The notes under the pieces: generated by a model
Databases searched by the model: none
Told to the model about the DNA's origin: nothing
Seen by the model: only the letters and a program-made list of their open reading frames with translations
Translations under genes and position numbers: made by a program
Assembly (NCBI RefSeq): GCF_000247815.1
Contig: NC_021700.1
Location: forward strand, 20,848,746 to 20,912,745
Source of the DNA: Ficedula albicollis
Taxonomy: Eukaryota; Chordata; Aves; Passeriformes; Muscicapidae
Direction of reading: 5' to 3'
DNA length: 64,000 nt
Part shown: one piece after another, positions 25,143 through 38,964 of the stretch
Layout of the letters: the number at the start of each line of letters is the position of its first letter
How positions within the stretch are numbered: position 1 is the stretch's first letter

Positions 25143-27833
25143 ATGCATAATATTCGCTGTGATGTGCTGTAAATTAGCTATTGCCATTTAAAAAAAAAGA
25201 CATTTGGATAATACTGGGATTAATTTTCTGAAAATATTTAATGCACAGCCACAGTAAAAAGGTAAGCTGGAATTACTAAAATCATAACAAAATGGAAAAG
25301 ATTATGTCATTGTGTGGATTTGGGGTGATCCCACAACTCAAATTTTGCATATAATTTTAGATTACATCATCTCAGAGAAAGATAAAGCAGGGTGAAGCAT
25401 AATGTGGAAAGGATAGAAGCTGAAGTATAGAAGCTTTTTCCATACAAAGGAACCTCAACAGTTCTTTTGTTTGGAAAGCATATTGGAGAAGATAGATACA
25501 AGAGGTCTGTAAAATTATGAATGGCATAAAGATGTTTTAGGAAAGATTATTCACTGTCTCTTACAGGCATTCTTGCATTAGCAATTATATCAGCTATAAT
25601 AGAGCACAAAAACTGATTCTGTGAGGTCGGATGTCCACATTTGCATGTGAGGCAACTTGCAGTCCCAAGGGCTAAATGCCCATTAGTGGTTGTAGCATAT
25701 TACTGGAACACTTTTGAGCTCTAAGAGCTCATCTTCTGTTTCTGGTTTTACCTGAAAGGAAAACAATTTATTTACTTCAAAACTACTCCACCAAGGGACA
25801 CAAAGTGCAGTAAATTGAGTCAATGTGAGATCTGGTTCAAAAGCATGCAGAGACACATGTAATGCTGTTTTAACACATTGTTCTGAAAACACCTTCCCAA
25901 GATTGGTGCACTAAGCTGCCAGGTGCTGCAAGGGCACATATGGCAAGATCTCAATCTGTACTTATATTCTTTCTCACAGTTTTTCAATAACTCTATTTTA
26001 TCTACTGCAGAAGGAAGAGACTTCCAAAATTATGTACTTTGGTATGTCTCATAATATCAGAACATTTGTTCATACGTAATTTAATTTTACATGAGCACTT
26101 ACAATGTAAATGGTTATTGTACCTTGTTCACATTATTTATTTGGGGGCAGTTTTAGGGTAAAATTTTCTATCTGATGCCTTCTATTTTCAAGTTTTAAAA
26201 AAAGTAGGTCAATTTATAAAATTGGGAGAATATTTTAATTTTTTTTGAAATTTTGTTTTGTGTTTTGCCAGTACTTCAACAAAAGGTTGCAATGTGCAAC
26301 GGATGTGTCTGCTGATGCTGTAGTGAAAATCCTTTTTGGTTTGCACTCTTTGGTGCATATTAAAGTGTGATTTGCACACAACATTGTTTTTTTTATCTAG
26401 TAACAGGTTCCCACTAACAGTCTGCCAGACTCTTCTGGCACTGTGCATGCATATTCATGCGATTTGAGTAGAAGTTCTTGTTTGGCATATAGCAACACAG
26501 GCATGTGCAAGAAAATTAAATAAAATACATTATTTTCACAAATACATGCCCATGCACAAATTATTTGGGGACTGTATTATTTGGGGACTGAAATCATGTA
26601 TGATAGGACTTTTTTTAATACGTAGAAAATACATTAGAAGGCATTTGATGCTCCCTCAGGTCTTCTGTTTCGTAATTCAAACCTCTACTCCGTGTTGCTG
26701 TTTAGTTTTTTAGGAACTCTATAGTTCTCAGCTTGTATCTGAAGATGGCTAAGAAACGTGGTTTATTTCCACTCTAGCTGGAGATGCAGACATCTGAAGG
26801 TATTTTTCTTGTCAGAATTTATTAAGGAATACAAAATGCATCATACAGATTGCTCATTATGTGAAAACAGAGCAAAAATCCAGAGTACAACTGTCCTTTA
26901 ACAGAATGGAATAGATTTTCTGCCTTTGCACCATAACTCCCAGGCTCTTTTTAGTGCCACAGCCTACTGTCATACACAGCTGCACAGACTCTTCTCTAAC
27001 CTCGCATCTTGATACAGGGAAGAGCTATGCTTCTACCTCTTTGCTACATGGAAAAGTCTGGGAAACAATGAAGAGGACAGACCTTTTGGCAGGACCCCAC
27101 ACTCAGGCCATCTTGGAGTCGCAGGGTTTTTACTTCCACTTAACTTGTTTGCATCTGCCTACATATTTTTAAGGTGTTACCAGCACACAAGCACTGATTT
27201 AAGAATTGAATTTTAACCTGGTATGCATTATATTAAACATAATGAACATCATATTAAAGCAAGCACAATTTATTTAGAAGACATTTTTTGAAAAAGAGCT
27301 TCTGATTCTAGAAATAGGAATTCAAATATGATTCAGCTGTTGAACTATGTATGTACAAATCTGGATATGTTTTGATTACTGAAGGATTCAGATGAGTAGA
27401 CCTAGGGAACCCAGCCTAACTAATTTCTGAAGAGACTGATTACAGTATATGGAGTCTTTCACTTCTTGATCACTGAGTCAAAACTCAGTGAAAAAAGGCA
27501 CCAAAAGCAAGGTGTTAATAGATCTGGATAACATAAGCCGATAACATTACTTTATTATGGTATAGAATTCCAAATCCATACAAACAAACATTTTCTGGAC
27601 ATGGAACACAGAGTTACTTTATAAAGAACACAGTGTTACTCTTTAAATGTTACAAAATCAATTCCACAGATAGCTTCTTCTTGGACAAAGTGATGAAGTA
27701 GCAGTGAGGTGTGAGATTTCCTGCTTCTATTTGTCTTTTTGATAACTGGAGAAAGGAGTGTTAACATATTTTTTTGCTAGTCAATCTGGTTCCTTTTAAA
27801 AAGATTTTTATCTCCTAGTCTGTTTTTCAGCAG

Positions 27834-28033
27834 GTTTTCGAAGGCACTCAAATACTGTAACAAGGAGGCATTTCCCACATGCTGCTCACAGGATGGACTA
27901 TATGGACTTCGAGGATGACAGCCGTGGATGGCGGTTTGATATGGACATGGTCATCATCTACATTTATTCAGTCAACTGGATAATAGGATTTATTGTTTTC
28001 TGTTTCCTTTGTTATTTCTTTTTCCCTCTTTAG
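27834..28033 (+). CDS. RNF180: RNF180 terminal coding exon: C-terminal membrane anchor and stop
   Basis: The last coding exon. The split codon gives Gly, followed by [26 protein letters not shown] and then a hydrophobic end, and stops at TAG (28031-28033): 65 complete codons plus stop. The last 27 or so residues (from [11 protein letters not shown] through [11 protein letters not shown]) form one transmembrane segment that reaches the very C-terminus. This is the tail-anchor architecture known for RNF180, with the RING facing the cytosol. An acidic FEDDSRGW patch precedes the membrane. The splice acceptor is a tandem ttcagcag: use of the second AG keeps the conserved reading, while the first would insert one Ala. 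The intron before it is about 16.1 kb. Match to the mammalian C-terminus is very high, so the gene looks intact and under constraint. Confidence 0.95.
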
Positions 28034-28881
28034 GCTGTAGAAATAACAGTTAAGGAAGATGACAGTCATGTGAACCAAAAAACTGAATAGATAAATATTG
28101 AAAAAGGTAAGATGTTTGGTACTGCATTTTTATCATTCAGAATTGGAATAGACTGCATCAAGCATGCTGTGAAGCTGTTTGATACTTCTGCTATATGTGA
28201 CAAAGTACTTGAGTTTGGTTACAATGTAATGTGAAATCCACATCATACTTCATTCAGTAGGAGTTTTGCTGTTGGGAGATCTTGATGGGAAAAGAATTTA
28301 CCCCGAATTTATAAAATTATTGCTCTGTAGAAGTACTCCCAGTTTTTAGAGGAGGTTTGTGTACTACAAAAGAATGTCATCTACAGAGTCATTTGGAGGT
28401 TTGACTCGGTGTTGACACACTTCACTCACTCACTGGTGCTTCAATTCCTCATACATAAAAGCAGTAAAGATGCTTCCCATTTTTATTCAGACCCTTTGGG
28501 AGCAGGAGCAGTGCTGTACCATGCATTATATAGACATTCATCAGAGCTATTTCAGTGGCATGATCCAAATCCTGGAAAATTTTGACAGCTAATAGACCTG
28601 TCAGCATTCCACTGTGGATATTTTGAGCCTATTAACCAAAAAGAAAAATTATATTGCAGTGTGCTGCCAATTCAGCTTTTCAGCAAATAGCAATCAAAAG
28701 GAATCAACTAACAATCATAGGTTCTGCACAATAAGAGGATCATTTTTGTGTAGGTTCCCAGTGTAGCACTGTATCTTTTTTACCAATTCAGATGAGTGTG
28801 TTTGGATCCAGCAAGACAGCTAATGGAGGGCAAGCAGCAAGCCTGCCAGCTGTGATGCTGTGAAACACTGACCCAAATAAA
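28034..28881 (+). other. RNF180: Probable start of RNF180 3' UTR
   Basis: Non-coding sequence directly after the RNF180 stop codon. The first canonical AATAAA that I noticed downstream is at 28876-28881, with others at 29894-29899 and 30881-30886. Which one is used cannot be told from sequence alone, so the right boundary given here is only the nearest candidate. A splice-donor-like ggtaagat at about 28106 lies just downstream of the stop and could be chance. Confidence 0.35.
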
Positions 28882-31800
28882 TACTGGAGACAGAAGCACG
28901 CTCCAGTGTGAGAAATCGGTATCATTATTTAAATGCTCTAATAATTGAGGATACTTTTAAATGTGGGCTCTCCAGGACTTTATGTCTCATGGGAGAGTAC
29001 ATAAGAGGGCACAGTATTTATTTGCACCTTTCTTGTGAGATTATTCTAAAGCACTTTATAGTTATTCTATATATAGCTTGATGAGTTACTGTACCAAACT
29101 GCAGCCAGTTCAACAATCATTCCAGACTTGCTGCTTTACAAAATATTTTCAAGTGAAAGACCATCTATTAAATTATAGTAAGATACTAGAAACAAATGTG
29201 GGAATCGGGTGCTGAATAATGGCACAAGGTAGTTTAGGGCTTTCCTTTTCAGGAAGGTACAAGGAAGTTTTTATTTCTAGTGGCATGGCTCTGCAAAGTA
29301 CACTGTACTTTCATCTAGAAAAGCATGTGAGTGTAGGTATATTGTCCCTCTAGTATCAGAATTTGTGTGGGAGACCTGTGGTTTTTCAGTAGGTGGTGTA
29401 CTCCCCTGTTCTAGCAGAGAACAAGGAGAAATGTGTTGTGGAAGGTGCCATCTGCCAAATGTGATGGAATGAAATCAGAGTTTTATTAAGCATGAGCTTA
29501 TATTCCTTTACTGGAGAAGCTCCAGCATGGTCAGCATCTTACAAATTATGACGGGATCAGGACCAGAAACTTTCACCTAATCTGAAAACCAGCAGTAAGT
29601 CAACTACTAATGTTAAGTTTTCTTACAGGCTGCATAAAACAATCTTTTCAAGAACATATGAGTAGAGTTAAAAATTACAAATATAACTACATTGATTAGA
29701 CTAATTAATCTTTGCAATTTTTTTCTATATGCAAATTTAAAGACGTGAGAAATTAACCATCACCATATAGTCATGGTTTTGACAAAAATGCATTTGTGTA
29801 ATGATAATAATCTACTTACTTAGTCTCTGCCTAAAAGTGACTAGCTCTATTATTAGTGGCATTGAGCATAATGTTTAAAAGCTTTAAGGCTGCAATAAAA
29901 CACTTGATGGAAGTATTTTAAAAGCTAGGAGGTGTAAGTCATAGGCTCCTGTTTGGCTACTTGCAGATGTGTGGGTGTGTATGCTAAAATATTATCCACA
30001 ACTTTAAACAGTTGTCTCATATATGCCAGGAGACTGGCATTCTAACTACAATTTTTGTTTGCCTCTCTAAATTTACGAAATTACTGCTCATATGTCAGAA
30101 GAGGGAGGGACCAGCTCACCTCTTAAGACAAAATTGCTTCTACCTTTTCATCTCAAAAAACCTAAAATAAAAAAAATGTCATGAAAAATTAGTGACATAG
30201 TCTAAAATTCTAGTAAAAATGGTATTTACATTTTTTTAACCAGGATGTCTGATGAAGCAGTATCCTTCAGTAAATATTCAAAAATGTATTGAGACATAAG
30301 TAATATAGAAACTAACTAGTTACATAAGAAAAAAGTTACATCGTGGCCATATTACCATGGTTTTATTTGAAAAAGGGCCACAGAGAAGAGTAACACTGCA
30401 ATCTAATATTGGCCTATATTGTACATTTTTGACAAGAATTGATGACTGAGAGTGGCTACATTTTCTAAAGTCAGTAGGTCTCACAATTCTGCAGGATGTT
30501 TCTAATTGTTTAACTCTACCTTTCTTCAAGGCCAAAACTGTTTCTTGAGCAATATTATTTTACTGTATATGAGTTGTTATTAATTCCAGAGGAAGATTAT
30601 TTTTAAATTATTAAAAATGTACATAATGAAAACTACTCCAACTCTGAGAGATACTCCATAGGAAAACACCTAAAAAGCTATAGAGTGGAGATGCACATTT
30701 TTTGTCATTAGGTTTTTTTGAGATACATACTTTTGTAACAATGCAGTAACAATTCAGAGGCTCAAATTTCCTTGAAGTCTGCTGTAAATGAGCAGGTAAT
30801 TTGCAGGCTATTTTCTGGTTAAATTGATCCTGATCAGCAAGCTTGTATTTCTTAACTACTATAGTATTAAAATGTTTACAATAAAGTTTGAGTTGTTTTC
30901 AATATTTTGCAATCATTTCACTAAATTTTGTTTGGTGTAATTAATTTTTTTCATTTATTGTCTTCTTTGAAATCTCTTTTGTTTCTGCTTGGGGTGCAGC
31001 AAATATTGGTTTATTTTTTTGCTGCTGGGAATAACTCTTTTTATATTAGCAGCCTTTTATTTGTTTCAGTACTTTCCAGCTTTTTTTCAGAAGTCATCTT
31101 GGGGCATGGTCTGGATCTTAACACATTCTGATAATGAAGAATTCTCAGTACTGGTGCTGTTAGTCAAGACCTTTACGCTGTTGAAGACAGCAGAAATCCA
31201 GGACAAGACTTAGGTTTTACTTTCACAGGCAGAGGAGCTTCATGCCTACTCAGAAGTGTGTGAGTTTTTTTTGTCCAGCAGTGGGAATGTTTTTAGCTCC
31301 CCTACCTGCCAAAGATTCAGTCATCTTGCTTCTCTCATGAGACAATTCTTTAAAAAAATCTCCCAAGCAAAGCTGGTCAGGTAGCAGCTGCTGTGAAGCA
31401 CAACAGAGTCTTTCATAGCTTATGCCTGCCTACAGAAGCTCTGATCCAAGTTAAGCTTTTTTCAATATTTTACATACACACCTCATGTTTTTATCACAGG
31501 TCAACAGCAGCCTCAGTTAGTGATACTGAGATGAAAAGAAGGAAGAACCAGAGTTTAGGTGTGTTTTATCAGTTTTAGAGAAAAATATTGCTGATAACAT
31601 GAAAGTCTGGAAGTAAGATTAGCTATTGTAGCTATCCTCTGACAAGTAACTCTCTTCATGGTGTGTTGTGTTGCTTTTGTGGATGTGTTTTCAGCATCTT
31701 TCGTTCTTTGCAATCATGACAACATTATAACTATGAGATGCACAGTCTCCTTTGGGTAATTCCAGATCACAGATTAACAGAAGAGAATGGTAGGACATCA

Positions 31801-32279
31801 AGAGCACCTTGAATACTGCTGGTATTCAGCCCCATATCCAGGCAGAGCCTGTGAGGAAGGATGCTTTGGATTGCTCTGGTTCTGGAGCAAGACACCAAGC
31901 TGTCCTTAGAGATGCCTTTCATTTGGCAGAAAGTTCTAAGACAGACAGTAATAGTATAAGGACTTAAAGATCAGTTTTCTGTCTCAAACACAGTTACCAC
32001 AGAAAGACTTTGCTGTGAGGTAAGCATAGAATGGACTGATGGGATGGCCTAAGTCCAAGCCTGCAAGGTCTAGCTAGCACATCCTGGGTAATCCAGACAA
32101 AAATTCTCACCATGACAAAATGTGTAAAGAAGCTGCTGCTCATATGTTTATCACTGGTCAAAGAAAGATCCTGATCAGCAGGTTATGGGACAACTGGCAT
32201 CTTCAACCACCAGAGCCTCCTTCCCCCAAATATGGATACCTGAAACTTGGACTGTGAATTAAGACACCATAAGGAATAC
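28882..32279. other. Gene-free flank downstream of RNF180
   Basis: AT-rich sequence; part may be a longer RNF180 3' UTR. ORFs such as 30928-31213 are hydrophobic and T-rich without start context or homology that I recognise. No repeat family could be named here. Confidence 0.6.
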
Positions 32280-32880
32280 TTAACATAAACATAAACAACA
32301 TAAGACAACATAAAGTTGGTGGTGCTATTGTCTGAGTGTTATCTCGAGCCTAGGGGGAAGTAAACAGAGCTGGAGAAGAAGAATATGTAAGTGATAATGT
32401 ATAATGTATAATGGCTGAATTTTGGCCACAAGGAAAGCCAACTCACCAACAGTGCTGACGTCAGCTCAGTAAAAGGTAATTCTGGCAGGCAGAGATTGCA
32501 GCCACCAAGTCACAACCCAGAGGATGAATGAGCTTGGGTCTACTTAGTATTAGAAGTGCAGTAACCAAAAGAATAAGAGAACTGTGTAGCCAATGACCAT
32601 TAATTCCTTTGCTTACAAAATACATGAATGCCAAAAACTTTTGAATTACTTCAGAACCCCTACGACCAAGACCTCTTGGGTAAAGAAGGACTGAAAGGGC
32701 ACTGCTGGACCCATGGGTGGTGACTATCTTCTGTTCTCTCTTTTGCTCTTTTTCTTGTCACTTTCTCTCTCCCTCTCTCTTTCACTCTCATTTTATTGTT
32801 AAATAAAATCCGTACCATTGACTTTGGCCTAGGGTCTCATTTGCACCTTAGTTCAGGCCAAGGCTTCTCTCAGTAGTAGG
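32280..32880 (+). mobile_element. Probable endogenous retrovirus LTR
   Basis: The 3' half has LTR-like order: a CT-rich tract (about 32750-32790), 'ttgttaaataaaatccgtac' with a polyadenylation signal, then 'ctcatttgcaccttag' and 'ttcaggccaaggcttctctc'. The upstream part (about 32330-32740) is moderately GC-rich. The 5' border is not clear and no internal retroviral genes follow. A CR1 fragment abuts directly on the right. Confidence 0.5.
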
Positions 32881-32884
32881 ATCC

Positions 32885-33320
32885 TTAACAAACTGTGAGG
32901 TGGATTTAAAACCGGCTGAACAGTCAAGCTCATACTGCTGTGATTAGTGGCACAAAGTCTACCTGGAGGCAAGTAGGTAGTGGTATATCCCAGAGAACAA
33001 ACCTGGGTCCTATCCTGTTCATCATTAATGGCCTGGATTTTGGGGTAGAGCATACCCTCAGCAAGCTACAGAGGACAAAATAGGAAGAAGTGGATAATAC
33101 ACCAGAGGGTTGTGCTGCTGTCCAGTAGAACTTTGACTGGCTGGAGAAATGGACTAACAGGAACATCATGCTGTTCAACAAGAGCAGTCTTGCACCTGGG
33201 AGCAGCCCTTCATGCCTCAATACATCTAGGAGGTCACCCAGTTAGAAAGTAGCTCTGCAGAAGAGAACCTGGGGGTTCTGGTAGACTTCAAATTGAGTAT
33301 AAGCCAGCAGTGCTTAAATT
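32885..33320 (+). mobile_element. CR1 LINE: ORF2 reverse-transcriptase fragment
   Basis: Follows the CR1 RT region in order: 'gtgattagtggcacaaagtc', 'tatatcccagagaacaaacc', 'tgggtcctatcctgttcatc', 'aacatcatgctgttcaacaa', 'gaacctgggggttctggt'. Frameshifts and stops are present. Both ends are truncated, with no 3' UTR, so it may be a remnant of a larger element broken by later events. Confidence 0.75.
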
Positions 33321-36300
33321 AAAGTTAAAAATAACTTAATAATAATCTATTTAATTTACTCCATTGTTTTCAAGATTTTCAAACATCTTCTTTGGCTGAA
33401 ATATTTCTACATTTCTGGTAAGGCACTAAACTGTAGACCTATTTGAAAGTACTTTCCACTATTACACTCTTGAAGTTTAACCATAAAATGTAATAATGTA
33501 TAATTGAGGACATTTAATTTTTCACTCAATCACTTGTATTTTTAAAGGTTTCTTAAATGTTAAGAAAAAAGTTCCTAAAAGAAGACTGAGGGTATGTATA
33601 ATCCCATATTTTGGTTTCACTACAATTGTTTTATTACAGACAAATCCTACATGACAAACTTCATCTCTGATGAACACTGCAGAAAATGTACTGAATAAGC
33701 TGACAAATTTGATCAGAGGAACACTTCTGGACAAGTCTGACACTGGGGGAAAAAAATCTCAGGGCTTGTTTCTCAAGGAAAGGCTCATCAGGACAGAGTT
33801 ATGTGGGAGACCAAATGGGTTTCTTTGTCCATTGAGTACTGTGCAGGGCACTCTTTAGTCTCACCTGGCACTTTGGGGTCCTTGATTGAGCACGTGTGCT
33901 ATAACAAGTCCTCAGGAGTTATACGGGGTATCTGATGGCACACATCGATTTTGATTTTCTACTTCAATAAAAGATTCCCTCATATTCCAAGGTTTCTTAA
34001 GGTATTTTGGTTCACCTTTGGTTCACTGCTGGAATCTATCCAAAGAAGACAAGATGATGTGCTGTTCTATTTCATTGTTTTTTGCCCTCTGGGGCTGCTC
34101 TTCTGTTTCAATCAGTTGGTTTTGCTAAGGCATGACATGGCCCTCTCTCAAAATTCTGAACTTATACCCAGGTGGGAATCTGTAACCTGACTTACTCTAC
34201 AGCTTTTAATGAAAGTTGTGGCATATGTTAAGTGGAAAGAACATATATATGCATGACAAAGAGGAGCAAAACACCTTGTTGTACTAGATATAAATAAAAC
34301 CTCAAGATCTTTTCAAAGGAACTTCTATGTCCCTGTAAAGAAGATGCCAGGAGCCAGAGTATAGGTGGTTCTTGCAAGAAAGCAATTATGAAGGTGTAAA
34401 ATAGCAGATAAGCAAAGCACAGCAAAGCAGCTGCTTCCAGGGAGGTACTGGATAGCTGTGCTGTGTAGCAGTGCCAGGTACTGGATGCATGCCCTTGAGC
34501 CTGGCTTAGTAGAAGCAGATCAGTGTTAACAGCACAAGCTTATTTTACTGACCACTGCCTAGAAAACAACTGACTGTTTCCTCAGTTCTGTTTGAGGCTG
34601 GTAGGAACAGGAGAGTGGCTTGTGAACCTGTTTGCTTGTTTCTGTGAAGATGAAATCCCTCAAGGTCTTGGCTCAGCCTGCCTAGACCTGGTCTTTTTAA
34701 GGGCTCTTTACACATTGGTCCATGCTCAGGAGAGTCTGCTGCTTCATTCAGGATTGTTCATAATTCATGGATATGTTACTAAAAAGGCCCCACAGGATTG
34801 TTTGAAATTTAAAACATATCTGTTAGCACTTCTTGTAATATTGTAGCAACACTCACTGTCCCGTGCACTTACCTAACTAGTTTCTGAGTTTAAAAAATAT
34901 TCTGGAACTCAATACTACAGATACCTCTCTGGTACTTAACAGCAATGCTGCCTTCCCTCAGCCACATTTTTTACTCTGCAAAATACGAAAAGACTCCTTC
35001 AGCTTCGTGCCTTTGACATCTTAATATATATTTACAAATGAAGTAAATTTGCTTCCAGTATTTCTAGATTGATGTTATATAAGTGATACAAATCGTTATG
35101 CTACTGTATTAGTGATGCTACTGTATTAGTGATGCTACTGTATTAGTGATGGCTTATTTAAATTTGCACTTTGGTTTTAGGATGAGAAAACTGCAGTAAT
35201 TATATTCTGACTTTTCAGTAGATACCATTTTAACTTATTAATAATCTATTTCATTTTCCATCAAACATTTTCAACATTTAGTTGAAGTATTTCTGTATTT
35301 GCATTAAATCCTTAAAATGTAATCAGGCAATCACTTAAAAGTACTCCATATGTAATCTTTTATCCTCGAACAAGACAATGAAGCAGAGAATGTAAATGCC
35401 ACCAATAAAAGGATCATGGTAAGTCATTTGATACTGATGAAAACATTAAAAATTAATTATTTCAAATCCTTTTTACTCTGCCATCAGAAAGAGAGTATTA
35501 AAATGCTCATCATGTAATATATTTCACTGTTTCTGAGCTGGAGGATGAAAGCCAGACTGTGAAGATGGGAAATCTCATGTAGCTTTACTGTATTACCTGT
35601 AAAAAATGAAGGATATTAGATATTGACAGAAAATTTTAGCTGACAATCCTGGTAAATTAAAATGGAAACATAATACTTAAAAAAAATCTTATGTAATACC
35701 AATCTACCTAAAGTAATCCCTAGTTTGGGGGCAGTAATTCTTCATATAATCAGGCTGCTACCCGAGAAATATTGTTTAGACTTAACAATCAAAGTGTTAA
35801 AAAAATTGAATTCACAAAAACCTGTCCTTAATCCATGCAGTATAAATCCTTGGGGAGATGCATGATTCCAGAATTCATTGCCAGTCAGAGCATGGTATCT
35901 AATGGTGCCTGAAAGACAACACGTTCCAATTAGAACATATGAGGTAAGAATGTGTTTGCCTTGCAGATGGCTCTAGATGGCTAATGTATGCATTTCAGCT
36001 GTCAGAAGTTAAACTAGTTCTGAAATAATTTGAATTAAACTTCAGGGGAGGAAGAATATGCTAATTTTCTTTTACATTTTATCAAGCAGAGAATGTGCTC
36101 AAGAAGTTAATGTTACAGTCAAATTACAGCCCTCTCTGGTTCCATCGTATAGAATTGGACTCCACTTTTTTTTTTTTTTAATTGGGGAATTAAAAGAACA
36201 TATAAGTTAATAAATAGCTCTATGGTCACAGACTTTTCCAATGCATATACTGCAATTTTACATGAACAGCCATTGCAAGACCTACAAAATCATCTGGTAG

Positions 36301-38261
36301 TTTTCCATTATACACACCTAGGAATCAAGCTTCACAAACTAATTATTTGTCCTGTAGATTATGATTTCAATTTTAAACTACAATTCTAAAACTTAATTCT
36401 GCTTAAGACAGAATATAACATAATGATAACAATAGCATAAATCAAGATACCCTTCTCTTTCCCTATTATTCCTGAAGTGTTTCATTTTCAGAGAAATTTG
36501 CAGGTCGAATTCTCGTTATTTTTTTTCTCTAAAAACAAATTGTTCAGAACTGCCGTTTTTCATGCAGTCTAATAGAATTTTCAATGTGCAAATCACTTGG
36601 GGCTTCTCAAGTTAAAGGCACTCTTACAAACAATGAGGAATATGCAAGTGCAAGTATGACAGTGTTAATATAACGGGTTAACACATTTTGTGGAAACAGT
36701 AACTAAATTATCATATTACCATTATTTAAATCAAAGGACAGCCAAATTATGTTTACCTGACTTGTATAGATACTAACTAAATTCTTTCTTTACTTTAAAA
36801 AACCCACAACACTCCCCTACCCCTGGTTTAAATGTTTAAAGCATTTATTGCTTTACAGGAAGTTTAACATTAAAAGGCTTTCAGGAATGTCTATGACCCA
36901 CTGGCTGGAAGGACATTTCTGGAAGATTCCTACTAGCTTCCACATATTGCTTAGCTAAGTACCCTCGTCAGGAAAAGGAGAAAATATCTGAACCCTTAAA
37001 CAGACCAGAGAATAAATTGCTTCAGGCAGCAAAATATAAATCACAATGTTATTTAGTAAACAGTATTTCTGGCTTTTGCACCAATTGAGAAGAAAGTTGA
37101 GTTTATTTCACATCTCAGCTTTTTAACAAATTCAGGTAAAGCAATCCAAGAGGTATTTCACAAATCCAATTCAAGAAATATTTCCATTGTTAGCATCATC
37201 AGTGATCAGCAATGAGATCATAGCAATCATACTTTTTTATTCAAAAGGATGTTAGTAAAGGCTGTGGACTCTCTTTGAAAAATATTATCAGCATTATGTC
37301 AGAAAAACATTACAACTGTTATATAGGATGAATACAAAAATTGTATTTTTAATTTTAGTGAAATTATTTGGGTTTATAGATTATTAATAGATAGGTTTCA
37401 TTATCAGGTAACATTGTCAGGTAACAGTAATTAAAATATAATGAACAGTGTTATTTTTTTTTTAATCTTCCAAATGCAGCAACTGTGGGTAATTTTCTTC
37501 CTGAAAGGCAAAGCAATGGGTTGAATGACTGCACAGTAACCAAGTAAAAGTACAAAATCAAGGACTCGAAAGAGAAAATACCAAGTCCTAGAAAGGAGTC
37601 TTCCAAACAGGTAAGGATGAAGTCCTGATTCAGCAATGAACATTGCCCATCAGCCCCTTCTTTTTAACCTACTGTGAGAGGCAAATATAGTCTCTCACTA
37701 GGCCATTTTATGTACTGCTGCAACAGCCATACTGCACCTGAAATTGCTTTGCTCTTCCCACCTTTTGGTGCAGGAATCCTCATGTGGACTAGAGCCAGCA
37801 TAGCTGGCTGTGCTGTACCACTTGGCATTAGGAAATCATACAGATGGCAGGCAGCATGGTCAGGTGACAATGCAAACTGCTCGTGGTCTGCCAGAATAGG
37901 CTCCAGGTGACTGTTTTAAAAGTGGGTATTGAGTGTCTGTGCTTATCCAAATATTTTTTGTTTACTCCCAGGAATGAACAGTAACATAAAATTAATTAGG
38001 TCTGTACTTTATAAAGGTCCTTGAAACCTAACTGCTCTTAGAATAGCAGTATCTGTGATGAATAATAATGCATGTGTTAATCACAGGTAACAATAATCTT
38101 TTTCTGCAATTTAGTGGCCAGAGTGCTTCAGGAAAAGTGTTTAAACCTGTCCTCCCACAATCAAAATTTTCCTTGTCCACAGGAAATGCTCCAAGCACTA
38201 GATAAGTATATAGGTATGTGACAAAGAAACATCACTTTCTTTCAGTGTCAAATGAAAGAAA
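33321..38261. other. Gene-free stretch
   Basis: AT-rich. Contains a 17-bp triple repeat at 35098-35148. No exon, RNA gene or named transposon was seen; the ORFs here (up to 84 residues) look like chance. Confidence 0.6.
35098..35148. repeat. Three tandem copies of a 17-bp unit
   Basis: Unit atgctactgtattagtg, repeated perfectly three times and starting at 35098, 35115 and 35132. Confidence 0.95.
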
Positions 38262-38325
38262 TACCTGTATTGGTTGGACTTAAGGACCTTAAGGGTTGTT
38301 TTCACCTCAATAATACTATCTGAAT
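38262..38325 (+). mobile_element. Short CR1 3' tail remnant
   Basis: 'ttggttggacttaagg' and 'ccttaagggttgttttcacc' resemble the end of a CR1 3' UTR (ttggacttgatgatc... type). Very short. Confidence 0.4.
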
Positions 38326-38964
38326 TTAAATACTTTATTAAGTACAGAAGATGGAGTTTCTAAGTTTCAGATTCACTGAAATTTGTTCTGTAAGTTAAAT
38401 GCTTTAGGCAGGAGTATATGAGAGAAGGGGAAGAAAGGGAAATGCTGCTCTTGGATATGCCTTTCTCATTCTAGGGGCCAAGTCATCATTTCCCCAAGTC
38501 ATCAGATGACTATCATGAATTCTGTTTGCTGGACTCTCATTTCTTTCTTCTAGATATAGTGAATTTTAGGTAAAGCCTATTTTGAATTTCAGTTCCCTTG
38601 AAAAACTAGAAGATCTGAGTATGTTGATACCTTAAGCTTTTTAAAATCATCATTCTTTGTTAACTCGGCTCTTAGACAAAACTTTTGTTTGTACTTCTTA
38701 GAAAAAAACTTTACAGTGTTCGAAACACAGCAACAGCTTTTGAGACTACTTTCAGTACATTCTATGAGATCTTTAAAAATTAAACAAATGCTAAAACCAC
38801 TGTCTATTTAAAACCTCTTAATATATTTAATTAATGCAATAGTATATATCAATGTATGTTGGCAGAAGGTATAATTATAGTACTAAGAATACCAAAACTA
38901 GAGTATATCAAATTAAAACCCTTCAGATACTTCTCTATTAAATTGTCATACAGAAAAATATTGG

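Larger units (their letters stand above)
11719..27833 (+). other. RNF180: RNF180 intron between linker and tail exons
   Basis: A 16,115-base intron with a gtaaga donor and a tandem cagcag acceptor. Recognisable contents are CR1 fragments near 15890-16205 (-), 18130-18190 (-, weak), 24006-24130 (+, weak) and 24370-25142 (+), and a pyrimidine tract around 14009-14053. The long stretches 11719-15889, 16206-24005 and 25143-27833 are AT-rich with only short chance ORFs. I see no exon, RNA gene or intact transposon in them. Confidence 0.85.
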
